A stretch of 60,854 nt of DNA, from assembly GCA_028288405.1 (NCBI GenBank), contig JAQBNS010000012.1, positions 1-60,854 on the forward strand, read 5' to 3'. Position numbers and translations under genes: made by a program. Positions 7,945-17,539 of the stretch are shown one piece after another (position 1 is the first letter of the stretch; each line of letters begins with the position of its first letter). The notes under the pieces are model-generated. The model saw only the letters and a list, made by a program, of their open reading frames with translations. It was not told where the DNA came from and made no database searches. This DNA comes from Chitinophagaceae bacterium (lineage in GTDB: Bacteria; Bacteroidota; Bacteroidia; Cytophagales; Cytophagaceae).

Positions 7945-9015
7945 CTATTTTTTAATCCTATAGATCCATCCGTGCGTATCTTCGATGTCTCCGTATTTTA
8001 TTCCAAGAATGTGATCGTTCAGTTTGTTAGACAGTTCGCGGCTTTCAGCAGGAGGAAGTACCATGTCTTCGCCTTTGTAATTGATGGCTGCGATGTGTGT
8101 AATCGTTGCAGCAGTGCCGGTTCCAAAAGCATCTTTCAATAATCCTTTTTTATGTGCTTCTACCACTTCGTCTATACTGACTCTGCGCTCTTCTACTTTT
8201 ACGCCCCATTCTCTGGCAATGGTCAGAATGCTGTCGCGTGTAATACCGGCCAGAATAGAACTGGAAAGAGGAGGAGTCACTAAGGTATCACCAATGACAA
8301 ACATCAGGTTCATCGTACCGCTCTCTTCAAAATATTTATGTTCTTTGCTATCGGTCCACATGATTTGCTGATAGCCTTTGTCGGTCGCTTTCTTTGCAGG
8401 CAATAAAGAAGCCGCGTAGTTACCGCCGGCTTTGGCATAACCAATACCACCTTCCGCAGCACGGACGTATTCTGTTTCAATGATTACTTTCACCGTACCT
8501 TTGTAGTAGCCCGCTACCGGACAGGCAAAGGTGATGAACTTATAAGTCGAAGAAGGTTTTACACCAATGAATTCATCGGTAGCAAATACAAAAGGACGAA
8601 GGTAAAGTGAACAACCTTTTTCGTTAGGGATCCAGTCTTGTTCCATCTTCACCAGCTGTTGAATGCCATCCATGAAGATGTTTTCATCCAATGGAGGGAT
8701 ACACAAACGTTCGCAGGATTTGTTCAGTCGGGCAATGTGGGCATCCATGCGGAAAATAAGGACATCCCCATTTTTTGCACGGTAAGCCTTCATGCCTTCA
8801 AATATAGTTTGTCCGTAATGCAACACAGAAGCTGCAGGACTCATCGTAATCGGTTGGAAAGGAATGATGCGGGTATTGTTCCAGGCATGGTTGCTGTAAT
8901 CCGAGACCAGCATGTGGTCAGAATAAACGGCTCCAAATTCCAGGTTAGTGAAGTCAGTTTGACTGATTCTGGACTGTTTTACTTTTTCTACAGAAATGTT
9001 AGCGGTTTGTGGCAT
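7945..9015 (-). CDS. ilvE: Branched-chain amino acid aminotransferase
   Basis: IlvE is a fold-type IV PLP enzyme that makes or breaks down leucine, isoleucine and valine with 2-oxoglutarate/glutamate as partner. The 356-residue length fits the longer BCAT-II type. Visible signatures are VLHYGQTIFEGMKAYR near residue 65, LYLRPFVFATDE near 160, the PLP-lysine region IGYAKAGGNYAASL near 195 and GTGTAATITHI near 300. It stands alone between a terminator and the mazG-like gene and has its own 108-bp upstream space. Confidence 0.95.
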   Translation of the reverse strand: MPQTANISVEKVKQSRISQTDFTNLEFGAVYSDHMLVSDYSNHAWNNTRIIPFQPITMSPAASVLHYGQTIFEGMKAYRAKNGDVLIFRMDAHIARLNKSCERLCIPPLDENIFMDGIQQLVKMEQDWIPNEKGCSLYLRPFVFATDEFIGVKPSSTYKFITFACPVAGYYKGTVKVIIETEYVRAAEGGIGYAKAGGNYAASLLPAKKATDKGYQQIMWTDSKEHKYFEESGTMNLMFVIGDTLVTPPLSSSILAGITRDSILTIAREWGVKVEERRVSIDEVVEAHKKGLLKDAFGTGTAATITHIAAINYKGEDMVLPPAESRELSNKLNDHILGIKYGDIEDTHGWIYRIKK

Positions 9016-9123
9016 AGTGATTCTTATTCTCCCAAGTTAATGGATTGCTTAAAATTATCCAATAATCTTTCACGTTCAAAACAAGAGTAAGTTAAAACGC
9101 ATTTTTATTTCTTTAACCAGGAT

Positions 9124-9453
9124 TCAGGGTTTCAGTTTGGGGTTGTTCTTATGTCGATCCTGGTCTCTGATATTTTTCTTCACCAGGTTCTGTGTCAGGG
9201 CTTCCGATAGGTTTATACCCGTTTGATTGGCCAGGCAGATCAATACGAAGAGCACGTCGGCCATTTCATCTGCCAGGTTTACCTCCTTATCCTTTTCTTT
9301 GAAAGATTGTTCTCCGTATTGACGGGCAATGATGCGGGCCACTTCTCCCACTTCTTCCGTGAGTATGGCCATGTTAGTTAATTCATTAAAATAGCGAACA
9401 CCGGTGGTGTTGATCCATTGGTCCACTTGTTTTTGGGCTTCGTCCAGGGTCAT
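9124..9453 (-). CDS. MazG-like nucleotide pyrophosphohydrolase
   Basis: The 109-residue protein is an all-alpha NTP pyrophosphohydrolase of the MazG/dCTPase superfamily. The metal-binding acidic residues are in ILTEEVGEVARI (about residues 29-40) and NLADEMADVLFVLICLA (about 59-75), followed by a KN-rich tail. Family members hydrolyse (d)NTPs, often damaged ones, to monophosphates. It lies downstream of dtd on the same strand but 222 bp away, the gap holding a structured repeat element. Confidence 0.88.
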   Translation of the reverse strand: MTLDEAQKQVDQWINTTGVRYFNELTNMAILTEEVGEVARIIARQYGEQSFKEKDKEVNLADEMADVLFVLICLANQTGINLSEALTQNLVKKNIRDQDRHKNNPKLKP

Positions 9454-9540
9454 GGGATATTGTTTAGTTTAAGATTTTATTATTGTCAGGATTCTATTGG
9501 TTTGGAATAAGAGGCTATTGAATAGCAAGATAAGGATGAG

Positions 9541-9664
9541 GGCGTTCCCTTCGGGCCGGGCTTTCGCCACTCGCTTCCCGCCGATCAATCATTACTCGTA
9601 ATCGAATCCTACAACGGCGGGAGAGCTCAGTATCCCGAGGCTTCGGGACTCAATCCCTAACGCA
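9541..9664 (-). repeat. Structured interspersed element, copy 1 (minus orientation)
   Basis: Read on the minus strand it opens with GCGTTAGGGATTG and closes with GCGAAAGCCCGGCCCG...GGGAACGCCC. Its outer GCGT and ACGC ends can pair, and it contains hairpins such as CCCGAAGCCTCGGG. The same framework appears at 10155-10276 and 46684-46797. It fills most of the space between dtd and the mazG-like gene. Confidence 0.8.
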
Positions 9665-9675
9665 AACTTCACTTA

Positions 9676-10128
9676 CTAAATTCTATTTTGACTATCAATA
9701 ATGATCGTTACTGGCCCATCATTTAACAGACTGACTTTCATATCCGCTCCGAATGATCCGGTTTGTATGCGTTGTGGTATTTCCTGTTCCAAAAGTTTGA
9801 TCATGGCTTCGTACAAAGGAATAGCAATTGCTGGAGGAGCGGCTTCAGTGAAAGCAGGGCGGTTTCCTTTTTTAGTTGATGCATGCAAGGTAAACTGACT
9901 GATCAACAGTACTTCTCCTCCGATGTCTTGTACAGACAGGTTCATCTTATCTTCTAAGTCACCGAAGATCCGGAGCTGAATGATTTTCTTTCCGAGCCAT
10001 TCGACATCTTCCAGCGTGTCTTCATGTCCCACGCCCAATAACACGAGAAGTCCACGGTTTATTTGTCCTTTGACGATACCATCGATCCTGACACTTGCTT
10101 CGGAAACTCTTTGTATAACTGCTTTCAT
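9676..10128 (-). CDS. dtd: D-aminoacyl-tRNA deacylase
   Basis: Dtd removes D-amino acids (and glycine from tRNA(Ala)) wrongly attached to tRNA. The 150 residues show the N-terminal [17 protein letters not shown], the active-site [17 protein letters not shown] near residue 77 and the Gly-cisPro motif [10 protein letters not shown] near the C-terminus. Length and motifs are fully typical. It is followed by a structured repeat and then the mazG-like gene. Confidence 0.97.
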   Translation of the reverse strand: MKAVIQRVSEASVRIDGIVKGQINRGLLVLLGVGHEDTLEDVEWLGKKIIQLRIFGDLEDKMNLSVQDIGGEVLLISQFTLHASTKKGNRPAFTEAAPPAIAIPLYEAMIKLLEQEIPQRIQTGSFGADMKVSLLNDGPVTIIIDSQNRI

Positions 10129-10463
10129 GTTACTTTGTTATAAACGATGTATTTGCATGAGGGATAGAGCGGAAAGCCCGAAGCGTGTGAGCATGCGCGC
10201 TGGCGGACTTGGAGCGATAGCCCGACCCCGCCAGCTCAGTTGGTTTAGCATTAATGAGTGATGCGGGGGCATGCCCAAGATATACAAAGCATCTAAGAAT
10301 TCAATCCTATTACACCCCATATCCGGAATAGTTTTATGCATAAATAAAATCATCAAAATCTTCTGTCTCCCCTATAACTTCTCTACATCATAGCTTTTAT
10401 CTTTACAAAATAATGCATTCTATCCAATCATTTGTTAAATTGTTTTTTTAAAGAGCATGAAGC
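10129..10463. other. Gene-free region upstream of dtd and of the DUF3352-like gene
   Basis: The divergent 335-bp gap holds copy 2 of the structured element at 10155-10276 and then about 185 bp of AT-rich DNA that must contain the promoter of the plus-strand gene. I found no promoter match there that I trust. Short reading frames here come from the repeat. Confidence 0.6.
10155..10276 (+). repeat. Structured interspersed element, copy 2
   Basis: It opens with GCATGAGGGATAGAGCGGAAAG, has a GC-rich centre, and closes with GGAGCGATAGCCCGACCCC...GCGGGGGCATGCCC. It matches the 46684-46797 copy in both halves and the 9541-9664 copy in inverted orientation. Confidence 0.85.
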
Positions 10464-13241
10464 ATGAAAAATAACAAAACACTAGTCATTGGATTGATCG
10501 TATTGGTGCTGGGCATAGCTGGATGGGTGAGTTATACGGTGTTTTATAAAAAAGAAAAAGTAGATGTTTTTAATTTAATTCCCGCTGAAACTTCCATGGT
10601 TATTGAAATCACGGACATCAGAGAATTTTATAAGAAAACTACCGGTGAGCATGTCATGAAAGGCTTATTAAGTCTTCCGGTCATGAAAGAATGGGTGAAA
10701 AAAGCGCATGCAGTGATACCTCTATTGGATTCGGCAGGCTTTGAACAAGCATTACCCAAAGGACATCCGATCTATTGTTCGGTGCATGCATCGGCCAGCA
10801 GAGAAATGGGATTGGTTTGGTATATCGCATTTGACGATGGCAACTGGGAAGAACACATCAATGAAAAGCTCACAGAGCTGTCTAAAGGCGGCAATTACTT
10901 GTTTGAGCAACGCAAATACGAAGGACAGACCTTGTATGAATTGACCAATAAACAAACCAAAGAAATCTTAACGTTTACCTGGCACCACGATGTGCTGGTC
11001 GGTAGTTACACCGGTTATTTGGTAGAAGATGTGATCCGCCTGGTGCGTACGGAGTATGAAGGACACTTCATGTCGGGTTTGGAAGTGCAGCGTCAGGCTT
11101 CTACAAAAATTCATTATGACGATGGCAATGTATTTGTCAACTACGCACAGATGCCTCACTTCCTGGGTTGCTTTGCATCGGATAGTACAGACCAGTTCAT
11201 TAAAGGTATCAGCAGCTTCGCTGAAACAGGTGTATACGACATCACATTGAACAACGGCAAGTGGCTGTTTCACGGATTCACCTACTACACACCCGCAGCG
11301 GGCAGCTACAGTGCTGTCTTTGAAGGACAAAAGCCACAGCCATTTACACTCAATGAGTATGTGCCAATGAATACCGCTGTGTGTTATTTCTGGGGAGGAG
11401 ATCAAGCCAAAGAAAAATACACCCGTTGGTTGGAGTACAACAGCAAGCTGGATAAAAAATATGTAGAACACTTAAAGGATTGGGAAGCTCAGCATCACCT
11501 GGCCTTGCAGCATGAGTTTTTGAGCATCATGGGCAACGAAAGTGCGTTATTGACTTTTGCTGTAGCTACTCCGGGCGCTGCAACAGATAAGGTATTGCTG
11601 GTAAAAACAAAAAATGGAGCGGTAGCGCAAGAGAAATTGTCGGAGTGGAGAATCAGAAATAAATCCATACAAAACGATCTGTATTCTGAATTCTACGATG
11701 GACATAAAATATACCAATGGGGTGCAGAAGACATTGCCTATTGGCTTTGCGGCGACATCGCCAAAGGTTTTGATAAAGTCTATTACACGTTCATACAAGA
11801 TGCCCTGGTCATTGGCAATTCAGTCGAGGCGGTTAAGAATGTCATCAAGGCTTATAACAATCAGGACGTATGGAAGCGCAATGTCAATATGGTGTCTCGA
11901 TGGAAAGACCTGACGGCTTCTAACTTTAGTTTGTTTATACAACCTCAACAGTTGAAAGGCGCCTTGCAACGTGACCTTAATCCGGCATACTCTTCTGCGA
12001 TCAAGCAATACGAGCAACAGTACAACATGGTCAACTCTATTGTGATCCAGTTTGCTTATTCTCAAGACAAGTTGTACACCAACATGGTCATTGAAAATCA
12101 TTTCAGCGAACAGGTCGTGATGGAAGTGCATTCATTTGATCCGATGACAGAAGCCGTAAGAATTCCGGTGAACGCTGTGGTACATAAAGTAAACATATCG
12201 GACAACTGGACAGACGTATTGTATACAGACAGCACACAAGCGCTGCATCTCATCGACAGCAAAGGCCATCCGGCATGGAGTTACGCCATGGAGGGCTCAT
12301 TAGTAGGCAGTATTGGATCCGGCGATTTCAATAAGGACGGCAGTTCAGATTATATTTTCATTGCCGGACAAAAAATACATGCCCTATCAAACAAAGGACA
12401 GTTGCTGCCGGGCTTCCCGATCGCTTTGCCGGATACCTTAAGTCCCAACTACTTATCGGTCATCGATTATGATCACACCAAAAATTATCGTTTGGCAGTA
12501 GTGGATACTTATGGACGTGCTACCTTGTATGACATGACTGGTAAAGTGTTGGAAGGCTGGTCTGCCAAAGACTTAGGAGCGAAGTTGTATGCACCTTTGG
12601 TACACCTGAGACTGGGAAACAACGACAGAATATTGGCCTGGAATGGCAAAGGTGATTTTTATTGCATCAACCGCAGAGCAGAAATACAACCGGGTTTTCC
12701 TTTGCATACAGGACAACCAACGATTTCAGGCTATTGCCTGGAAAAAGGAACATCCTTTGCCAATACGAATATTTATACGATCTCCGATAAAGGATTAAAA
12801 TCTAAATTCACATTGGAAGGTAAGCTGCTCTCTAAGACCGAACTATACAGAGGGATAGCAAATGGTAAATTCATGCTGGTACCGGTAGAGAACAATAGCC
12901 GTTCGTATTATGTCCTGAATTGGGATCAATATACAGCACAAGTGCTTGATGCCGAAGGTGCACAAGTTTTGGCTATTTCCGGCAACTTTTCACCGGAGAT
13001 TCAAGTAAAAGGAGTGGAGCATAATGGGAATACCTTTTTCTATGTCGGGGATAAAACAACTAATCTTCACAGGATTTACGATCAAAAAGGGAATTTACTG
13101 CATGAACTAAGCGGTCCGGGCAACTCACTCACTTTGGTAACGAGAAAAGAACAGACGGGATACGGCATTTATTTGCTGGAGTTGAAAGTTGGAGAGATAC
13201 GCTGGTTAAAATTACAGAAGAGTGTAGAAGAAATCTTGTAA
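10464..13241 (+). CDS. DUF3352-like membrane-anchored protein with C-terminal propeller-like repeats
   Basis: The 925-residue protein starts with a signal anchor (LVIGLIVLVLGIAGWVSYTVF, residues 8-28 in part), then VFNLIPAETSMVIEITD, typical of the DUF3352 family of Bacteroidota. From about residue 610 it carries repeats with FG-GAP-like calcium loops, for example GDFNKDGSSDYIFIAGQKIHAL, and recurring PGFP turns, suggesting a beta-propeller. The bulk should lie in the periplasm. No enzyme motif is visible and the function is unknown. It begins an apparent operon with the small exported protein (17-bp gap) and the GH63-like gene (21-bp gap). An ATG at 10457 upstream opens only a five-codon frame. 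Confidence 0.75.
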   Translation: MKNNKTLVIGLIVLVLGIAGWVSYTVFYKKEKVDVFNLIPAETSMVIEITDIREFYKKTTGEHVMKGLLSLPVMKEWVKKAHAVIPLLDSAGFEQALPKGHPIYCSVHASASREMGLVWYIAFDDGNWEEHINEKLTELSKGGNYLFEQRKYEGQTLYELTNKQTKEILTFTWHHDVLVGSYTGYLVEDVIRLVRTEYEGHFMSGLEVQRQASTKIHYDDGNVFVNYAQMPHFLGCFASDSTDQFIKGISSFAETGVYDITLNNGKWLFHGFTYYTPAAGSYSAVFEGQKPQPFTLNEYVPMNTAVCYFWGGDQAKEKYTRWLEYNSKLDKKYVEHLKDWEAQHHLALQHEFLSIMGNESALLTFAVATPGAATDKVLLVKTKNGAVAQEKLSEWRIRNKSIQNDLYSEFYDGHKIYQWGAEDIAYWLCGDIAKGFDKVYYTFIQDALVIGNSVEAVKNVIKAYNNQDVWKRNVNMVSRWKDLTASNFSLFIQPQQLKGALQRDLNPAYSSAIKQYEQQYNMVNSIVIQFAYSQDKLYTNMVIENHFSEQVVMEVHSFDPMTEAVRIPVNAVVHKVNISDNWTDVLYTDSTQALHLIDSKGHPAWSYAMEGSLVGSIGSGDFNKDGSSDYIFIAGQKIHALSNKGQLLPGFPIALPDTLSPNYLSVIDYDHTKNYRLAVVDTYGRATLYDMTGKVLEGWSAKDLGAKLYAPLVHLRLGNNDRILAWNGKGDFYCINRRAEIQPGFPLHTGQPTISGYCLEKGTSFANTNIYTISDKGLKSKFTLEGKLLSKTELYRGIANGKFMLVPVENNSRSYYVLNWDQYTAQVLDAEGAQVLAISGNFSPEIQVKGVEHNGNTFFYVGDKTTNLHRIYDQKGNLLHELSGPGNSLTLVTRKEQTGYGIYLLELKVGEIRWLKLQKSVEEIL

Positions 13242-13258
13242 TTTAATTATATTTCATC

Positions 13259-13702
13259 ATGAGGCTATCACTGATTGCACTGTTCATTTTCATTTCAAGT
13301 TTATCTTATGCACAAAAGAGACCCTCTTTATGCAGAGAAGGTTGTGCCCCTTATGTCAATTTTTTCCTGGTGAAAGGAGATAGTTTACTTCCCATTACTT
13401 ATTTAGAAAAAAACAAAGCCAACAAAGTGCGCATCGTATTAGACGGTGGTATTGAAAAAGTAAAACATAAACTGATCATCACATCGAAGAATGCGAAGAT
13501 CACACAGATCGGTACTACAGATGATTATTGGGTAACACCACAATCTGATATCTGTGAACTGATCGTGGATGCAAGAACATACGAAGATTATCAGGAAGTG
13601 CAGAAGAGTAAGGGGAAAGACGGCAAAGAGACAAAAGAGGTCATCAAAACATTTCCGCCAAAGACATACATGGTGGGGTATGAACGCTTCGCTTCTCATT
13701 AG
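13259..13702 (+). CDS. Small exported protein, possibly related to GldM beta domains
   Basis: The 147-residue protein has a clear signal peptide ending SLSYAQ (about residue 18). The mature part reads as beta-strands: VRIVLDGGIEKVKHKLIITSKNAKI and ICELIVDART. These resemble the later periplasmic domains of GldM of the type IX secretion/gliding machinery, but the similarity is weak and I cannot verify it. Two cysteines (CREGC) sit close together near the N-terminus of the mature protein. It sits between the DUF3352-like gene and the glycosidase gene, evidently co-transcribed. Confidence 0.65.
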   Translation: MRLSLIALFIFISSLSYAQKRPSLCREGCAPYVNFFLVKGDSLLPITYLEKNKANKVRIVLDGGIEKVKHKLIITSKNAKITQIGTTDDYWVTPQSDICELIVDARTYEDYQEVQKSKGKDGKETKEVIKTFPPKTYMVGYERFASH

Positions 13703-13723
13703 TTAACAGCTGAAGAATCATCA

Positions 13724-16366
13724 ATGAGTCGAATACAGAATACACAAGAATACCAAAGAGTAAGTTTTGCGAAAGAAAACAATCCCTGGAAAAACTGGGG
13801 ACCTTATCTGACCGATCGTCAGTGGGGAACAGTACGCGAAGATTACAGCCCGGATGGTGCTGCCTGGGAATTTGTCAGCCATGACATGTCCAGAAGTAAA
13901 GCCTACAGATGGGGTGAAGAAGGCATCGCCGGTATATCAGATAACAAATCGCTATTGTGTTTTGCGCTTGGGTTTTGGAACGGTAAAGACCGTATCATCA
14001 AGGAACGTTTTTTTGGCGTAAGCGGTAATCAGGGAAATCACGGAGAAGACGTAAAAGAATTATACTATTACCTGGACAGCACGCCCAGTCACTCTTACAT
14101 GAAGATGCTTTACAAGTATCCTCAGGAAGAATTTCCATACGATGACCTCATGGCGGAAAACAACCGTCGTACGCGTATGGATCCGGAGTATGAATTAGTG
14201 GATACCGGTATTTTTGACAAGGATAAATATTTTGACATCTACATCGAATACGCGAAAGCGGATAGAGATGACATCCTGATTAAAATCAGTATCGTAAACC
14301 GCGGTCCCAAAAAAGCGGAACTCACCATTTTACCTACGGCATGGTTTAGAAACATCTGGTCATGGGGCTATGATAATGCAAAGCCCAAGATGTCTGTAGA
14401 GAATGGATCTACCATTAAAATAGAACACGAACTATTACCGACTTACCGCTTGTACACAGAAGAAGCGGATGAGTTAGTGTTTTGTGAAAACGAAACCAAT
14501 AACGAACGTTTGTTTGGTACTCCCAATGAACATTTGTATTGCAAGGACGGTATACACGAATACATTGTCAATGATTTAGAGGAAGAAGTCAATCCGGAAC
14601 AAATAGGAACGAAAGCATCTGCTGTATTCAGCGGCTTTATAGGAGCCGGTGAAACGCGCGTGGTTCGTTTGCGATTGAGTGATAAAAACATTGACAGGCC
14701 GTTTGAAAATTTTGAACCTACTTTTTTCAGTAGAGTACAGGAAGCGGATGAGTTTTACAACGAAGTACAAAACGGTGTAGAAGATCCCGAACTGCGTATG
14801 ATCCAGCGTCAGGCTTATGCCGGTATGATGTGGTGCAAGCAGTTTTATTATTTCAACATCAACCAGTGGCTAAAAGGAGATCCGATACACAAGGATCTTC
14901 CTAAATCACGATTGACGGGACGTAACAAACATTGGAAACATTTGAATAACTCCAATGTGATCAGCATGCCCGATAAATGGGAGTACCCTTGGTATGCTGC
15001 GTGGGACTTGGCGTTTCATTGCGTACCGATTGCCCGCATTGATCCTTTCTTCGCAAAGCGTCAGTTGACGATCATGCTAAGAGAGTATTACATGCATCCC
15101 AACGGACAGATTCCTGCCTATGAGTGGCACTTTAGTGATGTGAATCCTCCTGTGCATGCCTGGGCCTGCTGGAGAGTGTATGAAATCGATAAAGAGATCA
15201 ATAACGGAAAAGGAGATCGTGTTTTCTTAGAACGAGTGTTCCATAAGCTGTTGCTCAACTTTACCTGGTGGGTCAATCAAAAAGATACAGCAGGCAATAA
15301 CATCTTCGAAGGCGGTTTCTTGGGACTCGATAACATCGGAGTATTTGACCGAAGCCAGCCGTTGCCTATCGGTGGCCGTACGGAGCAGGCCGATGGTCCC
15401 AGCTGGATGGCCATGTATGCGCTCAACATGTTGCGTATTTCTACGGAACTGGCATTGGAGAATAGTGTATACGAAGATACGGCATCAAAATTCTTTGAAC
15501 ATTTCTTGTACATCGCAGGTGCGATGACCAATATAGGAGGAGACGGCATCGGTTTGTGGGATGAAGAAGAACAGTTTTTCTTTGATGTCATTCACTTGCC
15601 AGATGGACATAGCGAACACATGAAAGTGAAATCCATTGTGGGATTGATTCCGTTGTTTGCCGTAGAAATATTAGACAATGCTACCTTAGATCGTCTGCCT
15701 TCTTTCAAAAGAAGATTGGAATGGATCCTGGAGAATAGACCTGACCTGGCTTCTTTGATTTCAAGATGGCACGAAGAAGGTAAAGACCATTCCCGTTTGC
15801 TGTCCTTGTTAAGGGGACATAGAATGACCATGGTATTGAAACGCATGTTGGACGAGTCAGAATTTTTATCTGATTACGGCATCAGAGCATTATCTAAAGC
15901 CCATAAAGATGAACCGTACGAATTCCACTACCATGGAAGAGTATTTTCTGTCTCTTACAAGCCGGGGGAATCAGACTCCGGTATGTTTGGAGGGAACTCC
16001 AACTGGAGAGGACCGATCTGGTTCCCGATCAATTACATGTTGGTAGAATCGTTGCTGAAGTATGATCAGTATTACGGTGGGACCTTCAAAATAGAATACC
16101 CCACAGGTTCAGGAAAAGAACTTTCGTTAAGAGATATAGCCGGAGAGATTTCAGGAAGACTCACTTCTATTTTCACCTTGAATTCAAAAGGACAGAGACC
16201 TTTCTACGGCGATGTGAAGAAATTCAGCCAGGACCCACATTTCAGAGATAACCTGCTGTTTTATGAGTATTTCCATGGGGATAATGGAAGAGGCTGTGGA
16301 GCGTCACACCAGACCGGCTGGACGGGCTTGATTGCGGACCTGATACAGACGTTTAAAGGGAAATAA
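13724..16366 (+). CDS. GH63-like glucosidase (MGH1-type (alpha/alpha)6 barrel)
   Basis: The 880 residues match the long bacterial GH63/MGH1-like proteins in length and layout: an N-terminal beta-rich part (to about residue 340) followed by an (alpha/alpha)6 barrel. Barrel landmarks are WEYPWYAAWDLAFHCVPIAR near 422, GGFLGLDNIGVFDRSQPLPIGG near 530, QADGPSWMAMYALNML near 555 and SNWRGPIWFPINYMLVES near 763. Family members hydrolyse alpha-glucosides or related sugars. No signal peptide is seen, so it should be cytoplasmic. Substrate is unknown; it could act on compatible solutes or glycogen-like material. Confidence 0.85.
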   Translation: MSRIQNTQEYQRVSFAKENNPWKNWGPYLTDRQWGTVREDYSPDGAAWEFVSHDMSRSKAYRWGEEGIAGISDNKSLLCFALGFWNGKDRIIKERFFGVSGNQGNHGEDVKELYYYLDSTPSHSYMKMLYKYPQEEFPYDDLMAENNRRTRMDPEYELVDTGIFDKDKYFDIYIEYAKADRDDILIKISIVNRGPKKAELTILPTAWFRNIWSWGYDNAKPKMSVENGSTIKIEHELLPTYRLYTEEADELVFCENETNNERLFGTPNEHLYCKDGIHEYIVNDLEEEVNPEQIGTKASAVFSGFIGAGETRVVRLRLSDKNIDRPFENFEPTFFSRVQEADEFYNEVQNGVEDPELRMIQRQAYAGMMWCKQFYYFNINQWLKGDPIHKDLPKSRLTGRNKHWKHLNNSNVISMPDKWEYPWYAAWDLAFHCVPIARIDPFFAKRQLTIMLREYYMHPNGQIPAYEWHFSDVNPPVHAWACWRVYEIDKEINNGKGDRVFLERVFHKLLLNFTWWVNQKDTAGNNIFEGGFLGLDNIGVFDRSQPLPIGGRTEQADGPSWMAMYALNMLRISTELALENSVYEDTASKFFEHFLYIAGAMTNIGGDGIGLWDEEEQFFFDVIHLPDGHSEHMKVKSIVGLIPLFAVEILDNATLDRLPSFKRRLEWILENRPDLASLISRWHEEGKDHSRLLSLLRGHRMTMVLKRMLDESEFLSDYGIRALSKAHKDEPYEFHYHGRVFSVSYKPGESDSGMFGGNSNWRGPIWFPINYMLVESLLKYDQYYGGTFKIEYPTGSGKELSLRDIAGEISGRLTSIFTLNSKGQRPFYGDVKKFSQDPHFRDNLLFYEYFHGDNGRGCGASHQTGWTGLIADLIQTFKGK

Positions 16367-16378
16367 GGAGAACATTAA

Positions 16379-16454
16379 AGCTAGGAGGGACGAGGAACGG
16401 TTAATAGCGTTGCTCGTCCCTCTTTTCGTTCCTCCTAGCTCCTGGCTCGTCCCT
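16379..16454. repeat. Inverted-repeat element between convergent GH63-like gene and hup
   Basis: Outer arms AGCTAGGAG (16379-16387) and CTCCTAGCT (16432-16440) enclose inner arms AGGGACGAG and CTCGTCCCT, and a further CTCGTCCC follows. Word content matches the 1816-1873 element. Confidence 0.75.
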
Positions 16455-16487
16455 TGTATTAATAACAAGCAAAGTGGCTATAAACGA

Positions 16488-16517
16488 AAAAAACCTGCCG
16501 AGCGGCAGGTTTTTTTT
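16488..16517. terminator. Terminator of hup (and of the convergent plus-strand operon)
   Basis: The stem AACCTGCC / GGCAGGTT closes a GAGC loop and is flanked by A6 on one side and T8 on the other, so it works in both directions. Confidence 0.9.
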
Positions 16518-16536
16518 CCCTTGACTAAGAGTGTGC

Positions 16537-16815
16537 TTATTTAGCAACTTTCTTAGATAGATCAGCACCAGCTTTGAATTTAACTACTTTCTTAGCTTTG
16601 ATTTTGATCACTTTACCTGTTTGAGGATTTCTACCATTTCTAGCAGCTCTTTGAGCAACTTTGAAAGTACCGAAACCGATCAATACTACTGGTTCACCTT
16701 TTTTCAAAGATTTAACAACAGTTCCTAAAAATGCATCTAATGCTCTTTTTGAATCAGCTTTAGTTAAGTTTGATTCAGCTGCAATTGCGTCGATTAATTC
16801 TGCTTTGTTAGCCAT
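16537..16815 (-). CDS. hup: HU-family DNA-binding protein
   Basis: HU proteins bend and compact DNA and support replication and recombination. The 92 residues are a standard HU: MANKAELIDAIAAESNLTKADSKRALDAF in part, GFGTFKVAQRAARNGRNPQTG (the DNA-wrapping arm, about residues 46-66) and KVVKFKAGADLSKKV at the end. It has its own terminator and promoter. It lies beside the DnaA-box region, which is suggestive since HU helps DnaA open origins in other bacteria. Confidence 0.97.
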   Translation of the reverse strand: MANKAELIDAIAAESNLTKADSKRALDAFLGTVVKSLKKGEPVVLIGFGTFKVAQRAARNGRNPQTGKVIKIKAKKVVKFKAGADLSKKVAK

Positions 16816-16857
16816 GTGTGTAAGTGTTTAAAAGATTAGTTACGAATAAATTCTTTA

Positions 16858-16888
16858 CAAAAATTACATATCAAAAGCTCGTATGCAA
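16858..16888 (-). promoter_or_regulatory. Candidate hup promoter
   Basis: On the minus strand TTG at 16888-16886 is followed after 19 bp by TAATTTTTG, one base longer than the Bacteroidota -7 consensus TAnnTTTG. It is 43 bp from the hup start. Confidence 0.4.
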
Positions 16889-17073
16889 GTCTCGGAAAGA
16901 AAAAAAAATCAAATGTTGATAACTTTGCATGCGCTGTAACCCTTGTTAAATCGCTGGTTTCAGAGAAAAATACAATTTTATTTTTTTGAATACAGTTTTA
17001 TTCTAAGCATCAACGATGCTCGCTTCCCCCTTATTTTATGCGGTATACAGCTGTTTAGGCAAACTGTTTTAAG

Positions 17074-17539
17074 TTATCCACATTGTGTCAGTCGGTCAAA
17101 AAGCCTCTATATATGGCTCTTGGCGCATTTTGTAACAGAATGCAAACGATTTGCTACACTATATATATAAGTATATAATTTCTTCTTATCCCTTTAGCGG
17201 CATAGCATAGCGACTATTCACACGCTGTAAGCTAGGTGTAATGATGGATGTGGATATTGTAAAAGTTCAACTTTTTGATAGGCCTCATGAATAGAGGCCG
17301 ACAGGTGGTACTATAACCGTTAGTTTTTTAAAATGTGGATAAAGTTGCTTTGTTAAATCAAATGTGGATAACCATGTGGATTTCCATAGTGGGTTGAAAA
17401 GGTGTAAACTATGTTTTGACGTTTTTGATAATCCGCTTAATTCTTATCTAAAATCATACATCAACTGATCCCAAAACCGGAGTGCCCCAAAAGGAGGAAA
17501 GTGGCTCAAAATGGTTGAAAAAACTCCTATTTATCCACA
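17074..17539. other. DnaA-box cluster, candidate replication origin or DnaA-controlled region
   Basis: Four exact copies of TTATCCACA lie at 17074-17082 (+), 17334-17342 (-), 17363-17371 (-) and 17531-17539 (+). Near matches are at 17249-17257 (-) and 17375-17383 (-). An AT-rich stretch with ATATATATAA and TATATAATTT lies at 17160-17181, a possible unwinding element. The whole 16816-17616 region holds no credible gene. Random expectation for an exact 9-mer on both strands in 800 bp is about 0.006, so the clustering is meaningful. Whether it is oriC or a DnaA-responsive control of the division cluster cannot be told from this window. Confidence 0.6.

Noticed and set aside
9980..10356. Short frames on both strands next to dtd
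   Set aside because: They are shadows of dtd and of the structured repeat element.
16943..17170. 75-codon plus-strand frame in the DnaA-box region
   Set aside because: Composition is that of AT-rich non-coding DNA, it overlaps a DnaA box, and there is no family resemblance.
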